From the NCBI GenBank assembly GCA_014549065.1, contig JACDOX010000027.1, forward strand, positions 6,525,257 to 6,589,256: a stretch of DNA of 64,000 nucleotides, in the 5' to 3' direction. The translations under genes were made by a program, and so were the position numbers. The notes beneath the pieces were generated by a model, which made no database searches, was not told where the DNA came from, and worked only from the letters and a program-made list of their open reading frames with translations. Positions 23,973 to 36,800 of the stretch are shown here, one piece after another (position 1 is the first letter of the stretch; each line of letters starts with the position of its first letter). The DNA comes from Cardinalis cardinalis. Taxonomy: Eukaryota > Chordata > Aves > Passeriformes > Cardinalidae.

Positions 23973-26900
23973 GAAATAAGTGATTTATCTGTGACCTGAT
24001 GCTTCAGTAACACAAATTCAATCTGAGAAGTTTCAGACTGAAAAGCTGTATGAGCTTTCAGCTCAAGGCTGTATGAGTAGCCAGGTGATGGCTAACCACT
24101 TCTAAAAATTTACCATACTCTTCTCCTTTTGGCATCTAATGTGCTGAAAGTTGGGCAGCTGGAAAATTTGGTTTGAATCCACTAAACAGTTTTGATTGGG
24201 ATGGAAGGAGAGCTGGGGGCTGGCAGGCAAGGAGGNAAAGAGGTCCAATCTCTCACATGATTTGGGAAGGAGAGGTGGAATGGAGTTGTCCCATCATGGG
24301 GGATAAGTCATGTCCCATCTCCTGAACCTCTTCTTATACTATGCAGTCAGTCTATGAAAATGCAAAATTCAGTTATTTTCATCTTGGGGGAAGGAGGAAA
24401 TGGATTTGGACCCTCTATTCCCCCTGCAGTGTCCTTGCTCTCTTGCTTTAGGTCAGCTAACTTTTCCTGTGGAGTTGGCTCTACTTTGCTAGAGCAAGCA
24501 TTGCAGACAGGTGGCTAAAACCTGGCTTGGCCTTTCCTTGCCTGACCAAATTAGCGAGGCTTGCTGTTTACAGATGTTCAAATACTTTCTTAGAAAAGCC
24601 TGTCTCACCTCAGTATCTTTTAGGTCGTTCTTTAGGCCTGGCCTGTTGGTGGTAGGCTGATCTTTTGTTGCTGCAGCAAAAATCAATTACTTAGAGTGCT
24701 TTACATCTACACACCTACACTGATTTGAGGCTGCCTTGACGCATTGAGCNTGCTGGCGGGAGAGGATACAGAGGAAAAAAAAAAGCCTCAACCATGCTAT
24801 AATTTTTTTCAGCTTTCACAGCAGTGTTCTGCCAGGTTGCTGGGTTTGTGTACAACAGNTGTGTTACATAAATGTGCTGAATAAAAGGGACTTTAAAAAA
24901 TCTGAGGGAGCATGGGAGATTGGAAGAAAAGAGTTTTCAGGGGTGGGGGAGTCTGTAAACAGTGGTGGAGCCATTACTGTTAGTAGTCTGGAAAGGAATC
25001 TGGCCTAACATTAAAATATTCAGGCTAAAAGAGATAGTTACAAAGAGGAGATGAAAATGTGAATTTTTTCTTTTTGTGATGGCAAAGAGCTTGTTGCTTG
25101 CGTTTGTTGGGGTTTTTTTTCTCTTTGGAGTAAACATCTGCTTTTGTATCAAGTGGGTTCCTTTAATTTCTTTGATATTGACTGGATTTTATGTCAGTTT
25201 TGGGGTTTTATACTTGCTTATATTTAACAGATAAACCCTTTACTCTCTGTTCTCCTTGCTGCATATGCACTGAGAGCCTGTGGTTTCCAGACAGGCTGCA
25301 AAACAGGGATTTATTGATACTGATGATTTCTTTGTCCTTAATGAAAGCTCAGCAAAGGTCACTCTGTTGGCTTTTATTATGTCAGCTGCCCTTTGCACAG
25401 TTTGCCCTAGGCAGCATGGATGCTTTCAGAGGACTTGAGTCTGTTCTTTATGTTGCTTCTTTCCTTCCTCAGTTCTATCCTCTTAACCATGTTGTTTTTC
25501 TATCTCCTTTAATTTGTGTGAGCAGTAGAAAGACTGAGGCTTCAGAAACTTTTTGTGCCAAGTGACATATATTAATTTNTTCTTCTTGTCATTTCATCAT
25601 TACAGATGACCTGGGTCTAAGCACATGTTTCAAATCCCTTGTCCTGTGCAAATTTGTGGTATTACTGGATAGTAAAAATTAGTCCATGAAGAATGCAACA
25701 GAATACTAAACTGTTAACATTTATGCTTGGTGTGGACTATATATAAAGATCATTGTTGATCTGGGATTTCTGCATTAAGAGAACTGCAATATTATTCAGC
25801 TTTGCCCTCCTTTTTAGGAAAACCTGACTCTATGATGATACTTGTTGACTCTTCAGAAGGTGAACTGACTCTGGGTTGAACTATCCTTAACCTCTGCTGG
25901 TAGAATGGAGTTAGAAATTTGAGTGAAATGGTGTGGTTTCCATCCATGTGTTTGACCTCACCTGAGATGATTCTCAGTCCTTCTGTTCAGATTTCTTTAA
26001 TCTTTCCTTTCCTCTCACTCAGTCCCCTCTTTTCTCTGTATCCAAGATGGTGTAGATGGGGGGGGAGGGTTTCAGCTTTACATTTCTGTTAAGTTACAAC
26101 TTTNACATTTTTAGGCTAGTGCTAATGCTACAGACTGTCTTAGGAAATCAATGGGAAATTCCAATCTCAAGTGGTTTGTCCCTGTGTTGAATGAGTTGAG
26201 CTGTTTCATCAGTAACTCAGAATTCAGATCTGCACTTGAATCTTAAAATACTAAGCTGGTTCTTATTTTAAATGTATGAATGATCTTATTAATTTCACGA
26301 GAAAGGCAGTGCAGGATGATTACAGTCATCTTTAGTAACCCTAGATGGGACTAAATCCAGTAGCTTCCTGGGGGCATCTTTCAGCTCATCTGGACTGCTC
26401 TCAGTAGCAAGACTTGAGTCTTCTAAGCTTATAGCTGACCTTTAGCAAATTTTTGGGTTTCTGCCTGGTACTTTGATGCCTGCTATGCCTGCTCCAGTGT
26501 GGTGCCATTGTCTTATTTTGGTGTTCTGNGTTACAGTACTTGAATGAAAAGGTAGTGTGGCCTATACTGGCTTATATTATCAGGATTTAAAGGAGAATTT
26601 GTGGATTCCAACATGGAGCCTAGTTGCAATATTGCAGCTTCACCATTGGTAGGCAATGGGACCAAAAATGTTGGTTCTGGAGGTATTTCTTAGAAGCTTT
26701 GTTGAACTGGCTCAGTTAGTCCTCAACGGGCTAGGACCAACTGGAAGGTATAAATGGTACAGAGTGGTCGAGAAACAGTTATGATGTCTAGCTGATGTTT
26801 AGGACAGAATCCTACAGTGCATCTTCTGGGATTCTAGAGTAGCATGTACTAAAGCTCAGATTGACTGAATGTGCTTTTTGACAGACTGATTGAGGAGCTT

Positions 26901-29900
26901 CTTCCTAGATGTTGAAATCAGTGGGTGAGGGAGCTTCCAGGGGGATTGAAATAATTTGAGTTCTGTTTCAAGGATTAACCAAAATCAAGATGTTTGTTTA
27001 TATTGTTGTGTTTTAATGCTGCTTTTTATAATATATTTGTACAACAATTAGTAAAAATGAAAGCAAAACCTTACTTCCTCCTGAAGTAAGTAGTAGTTCT
27101 GAAAATTTGATGTAAATTNTATGGTAATATATATTGGGTTCCCTTTCTCCTAGGATTATTTGTATGTAGTCAAGCTTACTGTGCATGTGAATAGAATTTA
27201 CACTTTTTATGCTGTTTGCAAATAACTTATTTTCTACTTGCAGATGTATGTAAAATCAGGCAGGGGATAAGAGGCATTGCATAGCAAAAACAATAGTCGT
27301 GTTTGTGTTAGCCTACAGACAGCAGGACCCTGTGATAATTGGAATAATGAAAGCACAGTTTATAAAAATAGATGTGAAGGAAAATATAGCTGGTTTAGAA
27401 TTCTGCTGGGTTCTGTGAAAAGCTGCTCTTGTTTTCTATATGGCAGAGAAAGTAATATGGATTAAAGGAAAGCACTTTTGCATTATTCTGCTGTGCTGTT
27501 GTTGCCCAATAGATCATTTGCTATTCTATACACTGAACAGAAGTAAGGAAAAATATCCTGCAAACAATAATAGTCTGAGTCCCTGACTTTTATAAGGTTA
27601 GTTGTAAAAGCTCACTAAAGGTTGTTCACTCCCTTGTCTTTGGATTTGGTACTAATGTTGTGGTAGATGTTTCTTTTGTAAAAANAATGTATCACTCGTC
27701 TTTATTTATAGAGCTCTTGATGGTTTTTGGGTCGGGGTGTAGGGAGGAGGAACAGTCTCACATCACTGCATCACCACAGTGCAGAACTCATAAAGAAGCT
27801 TTTGACTGACCATTCCTACAGAGGCNTCAGATGATTACTTTCATGTTAGCATAGTGTCACTGGTTTAAGCATTGCTCGTGTGGATCAAATGCAATATGCT
27901 GCTGCAGTCTCTTAAATGATATTAAATCAGGATGATTAGTTTTGTATTGAGAGTTTTGTTGTTTGTTTTTAAAAATAAAAAGTAAGGAAATATTTCTTTA
28001 TGGCTTTTAGTAAGTTTACTGCCACAGCTTTTATATCTTATGCATCTAGTGTACATTTTGGTATTGTAGTATCTACTGTAAAATATTAATATTTTACAGA
28101 ATAATGAATAACCTGGCACTAATGGAAGAAAATGTCAGCTCCCAATGCACGTGGGGAGCTTTTAAAATTTTTAGGGTAGCTTGACCTCCAGTTTTCCTTA
28201 TATTTAATACCTAACTGGGTAACCTGTATCTCCAATGTGTCCTTTATCCCGATTTTACATTGACTGTATTAATTGTTATTGACCTTAGAAAGTTACTGGG
28301 TCTTAAGAGCTTGTAGCTTTTGTTCATACTTGTGGCTTCAGTCAGCGTAGTGGCTGTGATTATAAGCCCTTGCAGTATTCTGACTCTGAACAATTGGTTT
28401 AACCTCCATTTAAACAGAAGTTTAGATTTGGACAACTGAGGAGGTTCTTGTATTTCCCTGTTTGCCTTGTGATCCTTTATAGTGAAGTTGCTCTTCAGTG
28501 ATTAGAGGGTGTGACTTAAAATATTATTTCATCTTGTTGGACAGTTACAATTTATTCCTAAGCAGGAACCAAAATAGAAGTTGTACTTCTATTACTTTAT
28601 GTAAAGTTTAGTCAATGTAAATTTCCAAAACTGTCTTCTCTTCTGAAAAAGTTGGTGTATCCCTGTTGGCATAGATTGACCCACTTGAACCGGTGCCTGT
28701 AGGCAATATTAAACTATATATTATATAGTTATATACTTCATTTTTAGGCTGGTATACAGGATGATAGGAGCTTAGGATGGGACAAGTTGTGCTTACTCCC
28801 AGTATGCTGCCAATGTGTGTCTACTCCCTAATGGCATCTTCCAAAAGGCAAGGCCAAATAATTAGATTTTGGGAAGTCACCCAGGATTATATGGTTGCAT
28901 GTAATGCTTTCAGTGCCACAACTCTGCCAAAGTATGGAGAAAGCCTAGTTAACTATTCAAGTCAACCACTAAAGTGGCAAGCTCTGAGGTTGAAATGGTT
29001 CCTACAGCACTTCCTTCTCTGTTCATGCATGCAACTCTCATTAAAGCAAATATTCTGTTGTTAAGGTTGTGGCTACTCTTACAAACCTTTTAACAGCTAA
29101 TTAGAGCACACTTTGGAAGTTGGGGAGGTTCTCCTGTTTGCATAATCTTGGGTTTCCTGATTTCTTAGAAGGGTAGGATCTAGTGACTTAAATGCCTAAA
29201 TGCTCTGCCATCACTACTTAGGAATTTGGGAATACCACAACCTATATAGGAAAAGCAGCTGTTACATTTCCTAGAGTGAGGGAGTACAAGTCTCTGACAT
29301 GATCCTCCCTAATTAAATTGCTTGGCAGTGGGGAGAGGAAGATGATCTTCATTTTTTTGAGTTTAAGCCTACTTCAAAAACAAGGCAAAGTTAAACCTCC
29401 TGTACAAAGGCAGATGCTAACCATCACCAAAGGCACTGACGTTGATTCTCCTGTGGGTCTTACTCTGGATGGGTACATCTTAGACCTCTGGCCCTTATTC
29501 TTTTGTCACAGCAGCTCTTAATCAAAGGCAGTTTAAAGAATTTTGCTCAAAACACTAGGAATCGCACATTTTTTTCTTTTAAAATATATTGATTTAAATT
29601 CCTAGACACCAATGCACTCCTTAGGTTCCTAATTTTAGACACCTGCTCCTGTTATTATTTGAAATGGGAGATTTTTAAGTTAATGTCTGGGTTATCTGAG
29701 TTGTATACGAAGAATTCTTCTTGCGCCTGTCTCTTTCCCCAGAGGTGATGCAGCAGCCTCTTGGTCAGCTCACCCTAACTGAGTTTACCTTTGGCACAGA
29801 TGAGTAAGTAACAGCATGGGAGCTGTGGGCAGGCATCCTTTCACCAAAGCTGTTTATGTTCAGTAGTTGGGGATTTTTTTTCTTTGTACTGTGCAGTTTT

Positions 29901-30676
29901 TTTGACAGTTCTAATTTGCCGTGACGTGGTCAGTGCTGTTTCCTTCCGGCTGCTTGAGAGCCTCTGGTAGAGATAAGGATACATTCACAGTGCATTTTTA
30001 ACATGAAGCTGAAGATCTGCTTCATGTAGGAATGTGGGCACTCTCTGGATTGTACAAAGAATTTATTTATTGGTTTCATCATTTTGACACGGGGATTCAA
30101 GATCCAGAACATATACTTGCAAAACAACAACTTGGTTAAATTTGAACTGTGTGTGAAGAAGAAATGTGACATACTTGGGATATCCTACAACTGAGTAGGT
30201 CTGTCTGAGTTTTATATTTTCACTTTGAATAAACTGTGAAGATGAGAGGTACTAANGAATGTGAAAACTGCGTATCTGAATCAAATGAAAATAAGGATTT
30301 TCTCTTTGTTAACTTTTGTAACATTTCCTTAGACTCATGCTTTTAATATGAAACACTTTGAAACTGATGTCGTATTTCCTGAAACAGTTCTGTTTCAGGT
30401 AATGAAAGTTCTCATACATTAATCGCTGAAAGTAATATCTTTGGAGACACAAAAGTATCTGACTTCCTTGCATGTAGATAGAACAGTTTTAAGACATAGA
30501 AAGCTTTATTGCCACTACTACAATTTCACATCGCTAANGTAACAATTTTTTTAATGTTTTTTTTTTTAAATTTTTCCCTCCACAGTGGTAAAGGCTATCG
30601 AGGCGGGAAGAACAACTCAGGAAAGGATTTGCTTTGGTTTGTTTTGCTTTGAGAAGAGAAGAACCCAGGAACACTG

Positions 30677-30685
30677 ATGATCTAA
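30677..30685 (+). promoter_or_regulatory. Minimal upstream ORF 1 in ELF1 5' UTR
   Basis: ATG ATC TAA: a two-codon upstream ORF in the predicted exon 2 UTR. Such minimal uORFs can delay scanning ribosomes, but no effect is shown here. Confidence 0.5.
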
Positions 30686-30792
30686 GAAACACAAACATTG
30701 ATACTCGATCCATTTTGTGAACCTGCCTTTCTGCCCAGCTGGACCTCAGTGAAGCTCTCTGTTCTTTCACATTCAAGAACGTTTTTCTTTGT

Positions 30793-30804
30793 ATGTGGAG
30801 CTGA
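30793..30804 (+). promoter_or_regulatory. Minimal upstream ORF 2 in ELF1 5' UTR
   Basis: ATG TGG AGC TGA: a three-codon upstream ORF that ends 19 bases before the ELF1 start codon, leaving little distance for reinitiation at it. Confidence 0.5.
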
Positions 30805-30813
30805 GACCTGGGA

Positions 30814-30849
30814 ATGCGTTATTATGGCAGCAGTTGTACAGCAGAATGA
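30814..30849 (+). promoter_or_regulatory. Upstream ORF 3 overlapping the ELF1 start
   Basis: An ATG ten bases before the ELF1 start opens a different frame of 11 codons and stops at TGA 30847-30849, inside the ELF1 coding sequence. It has G at -3 but C at +4, so its context is intermediate, while the ELF1 ATG (A at -3, G at +4) is strong. Ribosomes starting here would bypass the main start, so it could lower ELF1 translation. It exists only if the mRNA includes this part of exon 2, which is nearly certain because no acceptor can fit between the two ATGs. Confidence 0.6.
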
Positions 30850-30895
30850 GCTTGTGTTTGAATTTGCCAGCAACGTCATGGAGGATGAGCAGCAG
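30824..30895 (+). CDS. ELF1: ELF1 coding exon 2, residues 1-24
   Basis: The exon starts at ATG 30824 in strong context (A at -3, G at +4) and encodes MAAVVQQNELVFEFASNVME plus DEQQ. It ends in phase 0 at a GTATGA donor. The 24 residues differ from the mammalian start by only a few conservative changes, such as Asp to Glu at residue 9. The hydrophobic/acidic LVFEFASNVME stretch is the conserved beginning of the Elf-1 N-terminal region, which contributes to activation. The start choice is unambiguous because the upstream ATG is out of frame. Confidence 0.97.
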
Positions 30896-33800
30896 GTATG
30901 AGATGGTGTAAGAAACCATATTNGTACAAGTTGGTGTTAGGAGTATTATGAAACACGAGGAAAAAATGTGGTGTAAAACACAAAAAGGAAACATTGAGGT
31001 CATTATTGTTGCAGCAGATCTTTGTGCTGTTTCAAAAGCTTCCTGTTGCTTCCCGTAACTTGCATGTGCGGAACAGAAATTGGCTGAAATGTTATAAGCT
31101 CTGCAGTATTGCAGAGACATCTTCCTCCAAAAATATTTTTCCTGTTTGGCTGATATGTGCCAGTAGAACCCATGCATATGTGATATAGAATTCTCAAAAT
31201 GACGGTACTTTATAGTAGTTTTAACTTCTCTAGTGTACTAGGATAAAATTCTGAGTAGAAGTAATGGTCACTCTGCAGATGACTGGAAGGGGCAGTACAT
31301 ACCTGCTCAGTGTTATTTACAGATTGATTTCTAAATTGTGTTACTGCATGATGGTTATTCAGAAATAAGCTTGAAAGTAATTTACATTGGTTTCTTTTAC
31401 ACTACAGGGAAAATATGTCTGTTTCTACCTACGCAGACTCTCAGTTAGGTGGTGATGATTTAAACCACATCCTGTGAGTCCTGAAGCTTCAGTNTAGGAT
31501 TCCTATTGTAAAAATAATGCAGCTTCTCTATAGCTGGTGGTTAATATTAGAGCTTGCATTTATAAACAAGAAATGAGGTGTCTGAGCCTTTTTAAAAGGC
31601 TAAGTGCCATGACAAACTGTTCCTTTTTTGTTAATGTAAAAAGCATTTATTCTCCTCTCTTAAAAAAATGTCCTGCTTTTGGTTTTATGAACCAGTCTCT
31701 GGTTTTCTGTATGGCCTAATATCTGGCTGGGTCACTGGCCTGTTTCTGCTGTCAGAGTCATACGATCATTTCAATGAACTGAGTGTTGTCTGTCTGAAGT
31801 GCTAACTCAGTTTTGGGTGGAATTAGTAATGTAACTTCCTTCCCTGTATTTTTCCAGAGCTTGTGGTAGCCTGGGGATTTAGATATGGGAATTACACAAG
31901 CGTAGTCAGAAATGAGCCTTACTTATTACCTCTGCTAAGGCTGGTTGTTCATTGCTGNCTTTACTTTACAAGCCGATAGGAGATGGGAGAATTGAGGTAG
32001 GGACANCTACTTCAGTGTATTTCTGGGAGGGGTAGTGTGAGCAGATGGGGTTTTGTTTCATTTAGCCATGCGTTCTGCTTCTTGCCATTTCTTCAGATGC
32101 TTACCTGAGAAACTTTAAAAATACTAAAGAGTGCTCGACAGGACAGTAAAACCTTTCTAAACAGAGCTCTCTCCAGCTTCAGAACAAACTCAACCTTGAT
32201 GTTTATCTCATAAGCCCACTAAATTCTGCTCTGGATGAAGTCTAAGAAAAGATNTTCTGTAGCATACCCTAAAGGTGGTGAAATCAAAGATTTGAAAGGC
32301 CAGAGATAGAGGGTGCATAGCAGGAAGTCCATTACTCCAGTCAGATGTAAGCTCCATTTAAATCACTAGGTTCATTGAGTTCAGATATCAAAGACACAGG
32401 TAGCCAGCTAGCTGGCTGCCTGAAGGTAAATCTTNAATGCCCAGTTGTAGAAAAGAGTCCCTGCACAGATGAAGACCTGGAAAACTGAAACAAAATTTCA
32501 TTTGTCTGTGGGCATGTAGTACATTAGCCCAAAAAGACTGCTTCTTGCTTATACTTGATTGACNTGCTTCTTACTACACAGGACCTATTGCTACTCCTGA
32601 AGTTTCTAAGTTCTCAGATTAGTTGTAGTTAGGGATGTACACAATTTGTGTACTTTGCAAAAATGTTAGCTCTGTAAGTGCTCTGTGTTGGGCAAAAGCA
32701 TTTTTTTGGATCTTCATTGTATACAAATGATGCCATCTAACTCATCTTTCAATATTTATTTTTGCAATGCCCCAACAAGCTGGAATTTTAAGAACTTTGG
32801 TACTTTTCTTCTTGTCAAAGCTTTGCCTGGAGCTCTCTTGTGCCAAGAGCTCTTGGGACATGGGACAGCTGTGGGGAGAGGTTCAGGGTCTAAGTGGCAG
32901 CTATGCTCAGTATTTTAGGGAAGTAATAATTCATAGCTATTTTGCCTTTTTTTTTTTTTTAAGTCTTGGTTAAACAACCATAAATTATGAACACTTTGCA
33001 AATGTAAGCATTCAGTGGCAGATGCCNGTGGGAGGGGCTCAGTCACGTGGACCCGTGTGAACGGGAAGGACTTGCTCTTATCAGCTTTATTTTTTGCAGT
33101 TTAAANAAGAATGATTTAAAATTTTTTCATTATTCTTGGAAGGTTCATTTATCAAATAATAGATCTGTGGTGAGGAAGAAATGAAGTGAAAATATCCTTA
33201 TAATTTTCAGACGGGAACAAGCGGCTTGGGCTAAGGCTACCCATAACTTGTCTGGCTTCTGCTACATGTCAGGGATCTGGTTAAAATAGAGAGCTTGCTC
33301 CTTTTTTTCCCCTCTTATCTGTGCTTTTGTTTTGTTTGTTTGGGTTCTTTTGTTGCTGTTGTGAGACAGAGGAAGATGGCACGCACAAAATTGGGTAGGA
33401 GTTCCTGCAGTCTTTGGCTGAGTCAACATCACCGCCTAAANCTGCTTCTCTTCCTATCTGCAGCTTCTTCTCTCAAGCCATTTCATTTAGTCCTTTGTGG
33501 ACTTTTTGATCAGGACATTCTTAATTTAAAAAGGTGAATAAAAGCAGGCATAGTGGCTAGATCCATTGTAGGAAGCTTTAAATGGTGCCAAGGAGAAGTT
33601 GAATTATTACAACCATTAAATTGCTAACATGGTTCCGAGTATGACTGCTCTATGTTGGGCTGTGCTCTCTCAGGTGGCTCTGCTTGTAGTAACCTGTGCC
33701 TGAAGACCCCTTCTGTACCTCTGGCATTTGTTTCTCTCTTGCTTTCTTCTGATGAAGAGGAGTCTGAGACCTTAGGTTGAGCCATGACTTCTGCACCATC

Positions 33801-36800
33801 TTCTCATGCCTGCCTTTGCTCTTCCATATTCCCTGATATCTCCAGGTGCATTCAGAANTATTAAGCCACCTGGTCAAGATAAAAGTCTACATTTTTTGGC
33901 TGTTTCTAGCTCCTGCGGAAGGTTCCTTCCCTTTACCCATTTCCAGTTTTATGAAGACTTTAAGGAAAATACGAAATCTGTAATGAGGTTGTCTTCCCAG
34001 AAAAGTGAGCATCATGTGTCTGCCTGCAGCATCCCTCTGTGCAATTTGGTCCCTTCTCAAATGCTGGCAGTGGGAACACATTTAAAGTTGAGAAGCTACC
34101 TCTGCCTGTGCATAGGGACTGTCAGCAAAGGAAAACTTCAAAAGCTGTTTTCTAGTCACTAAGGTCACTTCCCCTAGTTCTGTTTAGGGTTTTGGGGTGT
34201 TTTATTTGTTCTTGGGGGGGGGGATTGTTTGTTTGTTTTTTAATAGAAATGGCCATCTGTATTGCAAGTCTTAATGTTGTTGTTTGGTTAAAAAGACAGT
34301 TNTTTTTTTCCCTGAGGTTGCTTTCTCCTTTTTTTTTCCCCAGGTAGCTTTTCCCTTCTACTATCTATCGCATGTATTTCTTCCCACCTGTCACTCACTC
34401 ACACAAAATTTATTCCACACCAGTTAAAAGCTAGTCACCTTATTCCTGGGACAAGTTGTCATCCTTAAAGACTTGTAGTATGAGAAGACAGTACCTCCAA
34501 AGCAGAAGAAATCCCCTTCCATTTTTTCCATTTCCGTGGCCNGGATGGTGTTTTGATCTTCCGTCAGTTGGTGACAGTTGATGAGAAAATTTTCAGAGAA
34601 AACGAGAAACACCTTGTCAGCATGTCAGACACACTAAAAGAATTAGAGAGCAGAAAGGAGGATTGCTGCCTTTAGCCCTCGGAGGAGTGCGGGGTTCAGT
34701 TTTCAGGGGAAATATAACCAGTGCTTTCAGGGACCTGCTCATGGGACTTTCTGTGAACTTCATCTGTATGAAGTTTGCATTCCTCTGAATTGGCAAAGTT
34801 CTGTCTACGGGGATGGGGTGTCTAAGATTTGGGAAGATTTTAGTAGTAGCTTAATTGCTTTATGTGTCCAGCAGACATGGGAAATGAGTTGAAGCCAAGT
34901 CAAAGCTTCGCTGGAGCTAGAATGTCATATATTATAATATATGACATATATATAATATATTTTACCTATATTTTGTATAAGAAACATGAAGCAGCAGAAG
35001 TAGGAGAAATTTAAAAACACACAAGTTGTTCTTCTATGGATCTCTGTATCGATTTCTGGAAAATCATTGCTGACACTTTAATTTGGGACTTTATAAAAAA
35101 CTTTGGGATAGTTTGCACTCNTCCTTTTTGCTAGGGCATATAGAAGCATGTTTGCTATAGAAANAAATTATTTTGCAACCTTGCTATTAGAGAGGTAATT
35201 TAATTCATGCTAATTCAATCACTACCTTGTAGTTNTTAATTTAATGTTTTCCCCGTGTGTAGTTCTCATTACACACTAGATTCAAAGGGAGCCATAGTAA
35301 AAAAGGGCTCTTTTGCAGTTCCAAATGTGTACAGTTATTTTTCTGTCTTAGAAAACAACAGAGCTAGAGGAAGGTTTAGATTTTCTCTCAACTGGGATTC
35401 AGATGCCTTCAATGAAATCAAGAACATTTCCTCACAATAGTCATGTGTACNTCGGTGTACATTAGTATTAGCTTTTAAAACTGAATGAAAAGCTTGTTAA
35501 TGAAATCATAACCAATTGCAAATGCTGTATAAAAAAGCAATGGCCACTTCCACAAAAATACATTTCAAATTAAATTGGTTTGCAGTTGTGTGAATGCTTT
35601 TCTCAGCAGGAGCATATTAAAANTTATTCTTTCCTTTCCTTTTCACAACCATGGTAGGAAGGTAAGTCCATACATTGTACCACTGTAGGGACTGAGTTGG
35701 AAACAGTTATAACAACAGTTTTAAAATAATAGACCACAAGAAATGACATTTACTCTGATTCTTCCAGTTCTAAACTGTGATTAAGTTAAAGAAAAGCACA
35801 TTTAAAGTGTCTTACCACGAGTGAATTCTTTTCTGTTAATCTCCAGCCTTTTGGAAGCATAGTGTGTCAGCAGCATCCTTGGTAGTCTGGCACTAAGTTC
35901 AGGTGAAGAGGTATTGCCCTGGGGGTTTCTCTGCCTGAAGACAGACATAGCAACCGTATCAGTGTTGTGTGTATGATGATTGTTTCGAGATATGGCCAAA
36001 CCCAGTTTAATCTGGCAGAGCAGTTCAGGTCTGACCATATGGATCAAACCAAGTGCTTCGTAACTGCGCGAAGCAGCACAGTTCAGTGCCACAGGAAACA
36101 TTCTGGTCAGTAGTGAGGCATATTTTAGAAACATGTGGATGTTTGGGCTTTTGTAACTACGTTTCATAGCAAAGTGAAGAGGGTGTAAACTAAATAGGGC
36201 TTTGAAAAACTGATCTGAAAACATGTGACAATCAATTGATTTTATCTGTTTTGTTTATTATTCTGAAACATTTTTCTACAACTCATCTTCTCAGAGGCCA
36301 AGCCAGTGATGTGAGCACCAGTCATTAGAGAAGGACAGAGCTGAGCCAAAGTAATTTTCTTCTCCAGAAGAAGCTAATGTAAGGCTTATCTTAGCAGAGG
36401 CAACTTGATCTGTGGCTGCAGACACTGCAGCTATTGAGGCAGCATAAGGCNGAAGGGGGCGAGGAGCGCGCCTCCCTGCGCAGACGTGGCGGGGAGGAGG
36501 AAGCTGATGAGTGTGTGGGACACAGCTGCCTATACCAGAAATAAGCACCCCAATGCCTCCACTATTTGATAGTCAATGCAGGTGTTTTTAGGGNATGACA
36601 TCCTATCATAGCACAGGAGCCTAAAATTGGGCAGGGAAATTGTGCCCTAAAGTGCTGTTTCTGTCTGTTTGCTGGGAAGGAAACTTGGGGTTCTTAGCTC
36701 ATGTCCAAGTGCCTGCACCACAGCTGTCTGTAACTTAAATCCCAAAAATTATGTATCATGGCATATTACTGAAACTGAGGTATTTAAACTATTTGTAGAG

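Larger units (their letters stand above)
2878..30585 (+). other. ELF1: ELF1 intron 1 (predicted, about 27.7 kb)
   Basis: This is the interval between the candidate first exon donor and the acceptor of the start-codon exon. It is mostly unique-looking AT-rich DNA. Recognised contents are two CR1 fragments (7715-7819 and 15055-15457), a GC-rich patch with exon-like borders (12853-13129), T/G-rich low-complexity DNA (14640-14845), a short TA repeat (21540-21575) and a 40-bp-period direct repeat (23914-23972). The remaining open frames are short, on both strands, without domains. A large first intron is usual in this gene family and often carries enhancers; none can be proved here. Confidence 0.6.
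30586..30895 (+). other. ELF1: ELF1 exon 2 (5' UTR plus start codon)
   Basis: The exon begins after a T-rich tract ending CCCTCCACAG (AG at 30584-30585) and ends at AGCAG|GTATGA with the donor GT at 30896. The first 238 bases are 5' UTR and the last 72 are coding. The acceptor is the strongest one upstream of the start codon, but its use is inferred. The UTR carries three short upstream ORFs, annotated separately. Confidence 0.75.

Noticed and set aside
28712..28730. AT-rich inverted repeat AACTATATA/TATATAGTT
   Set aside because: Short, made of TA dinucleotides, and expected in AT-rich DNA.
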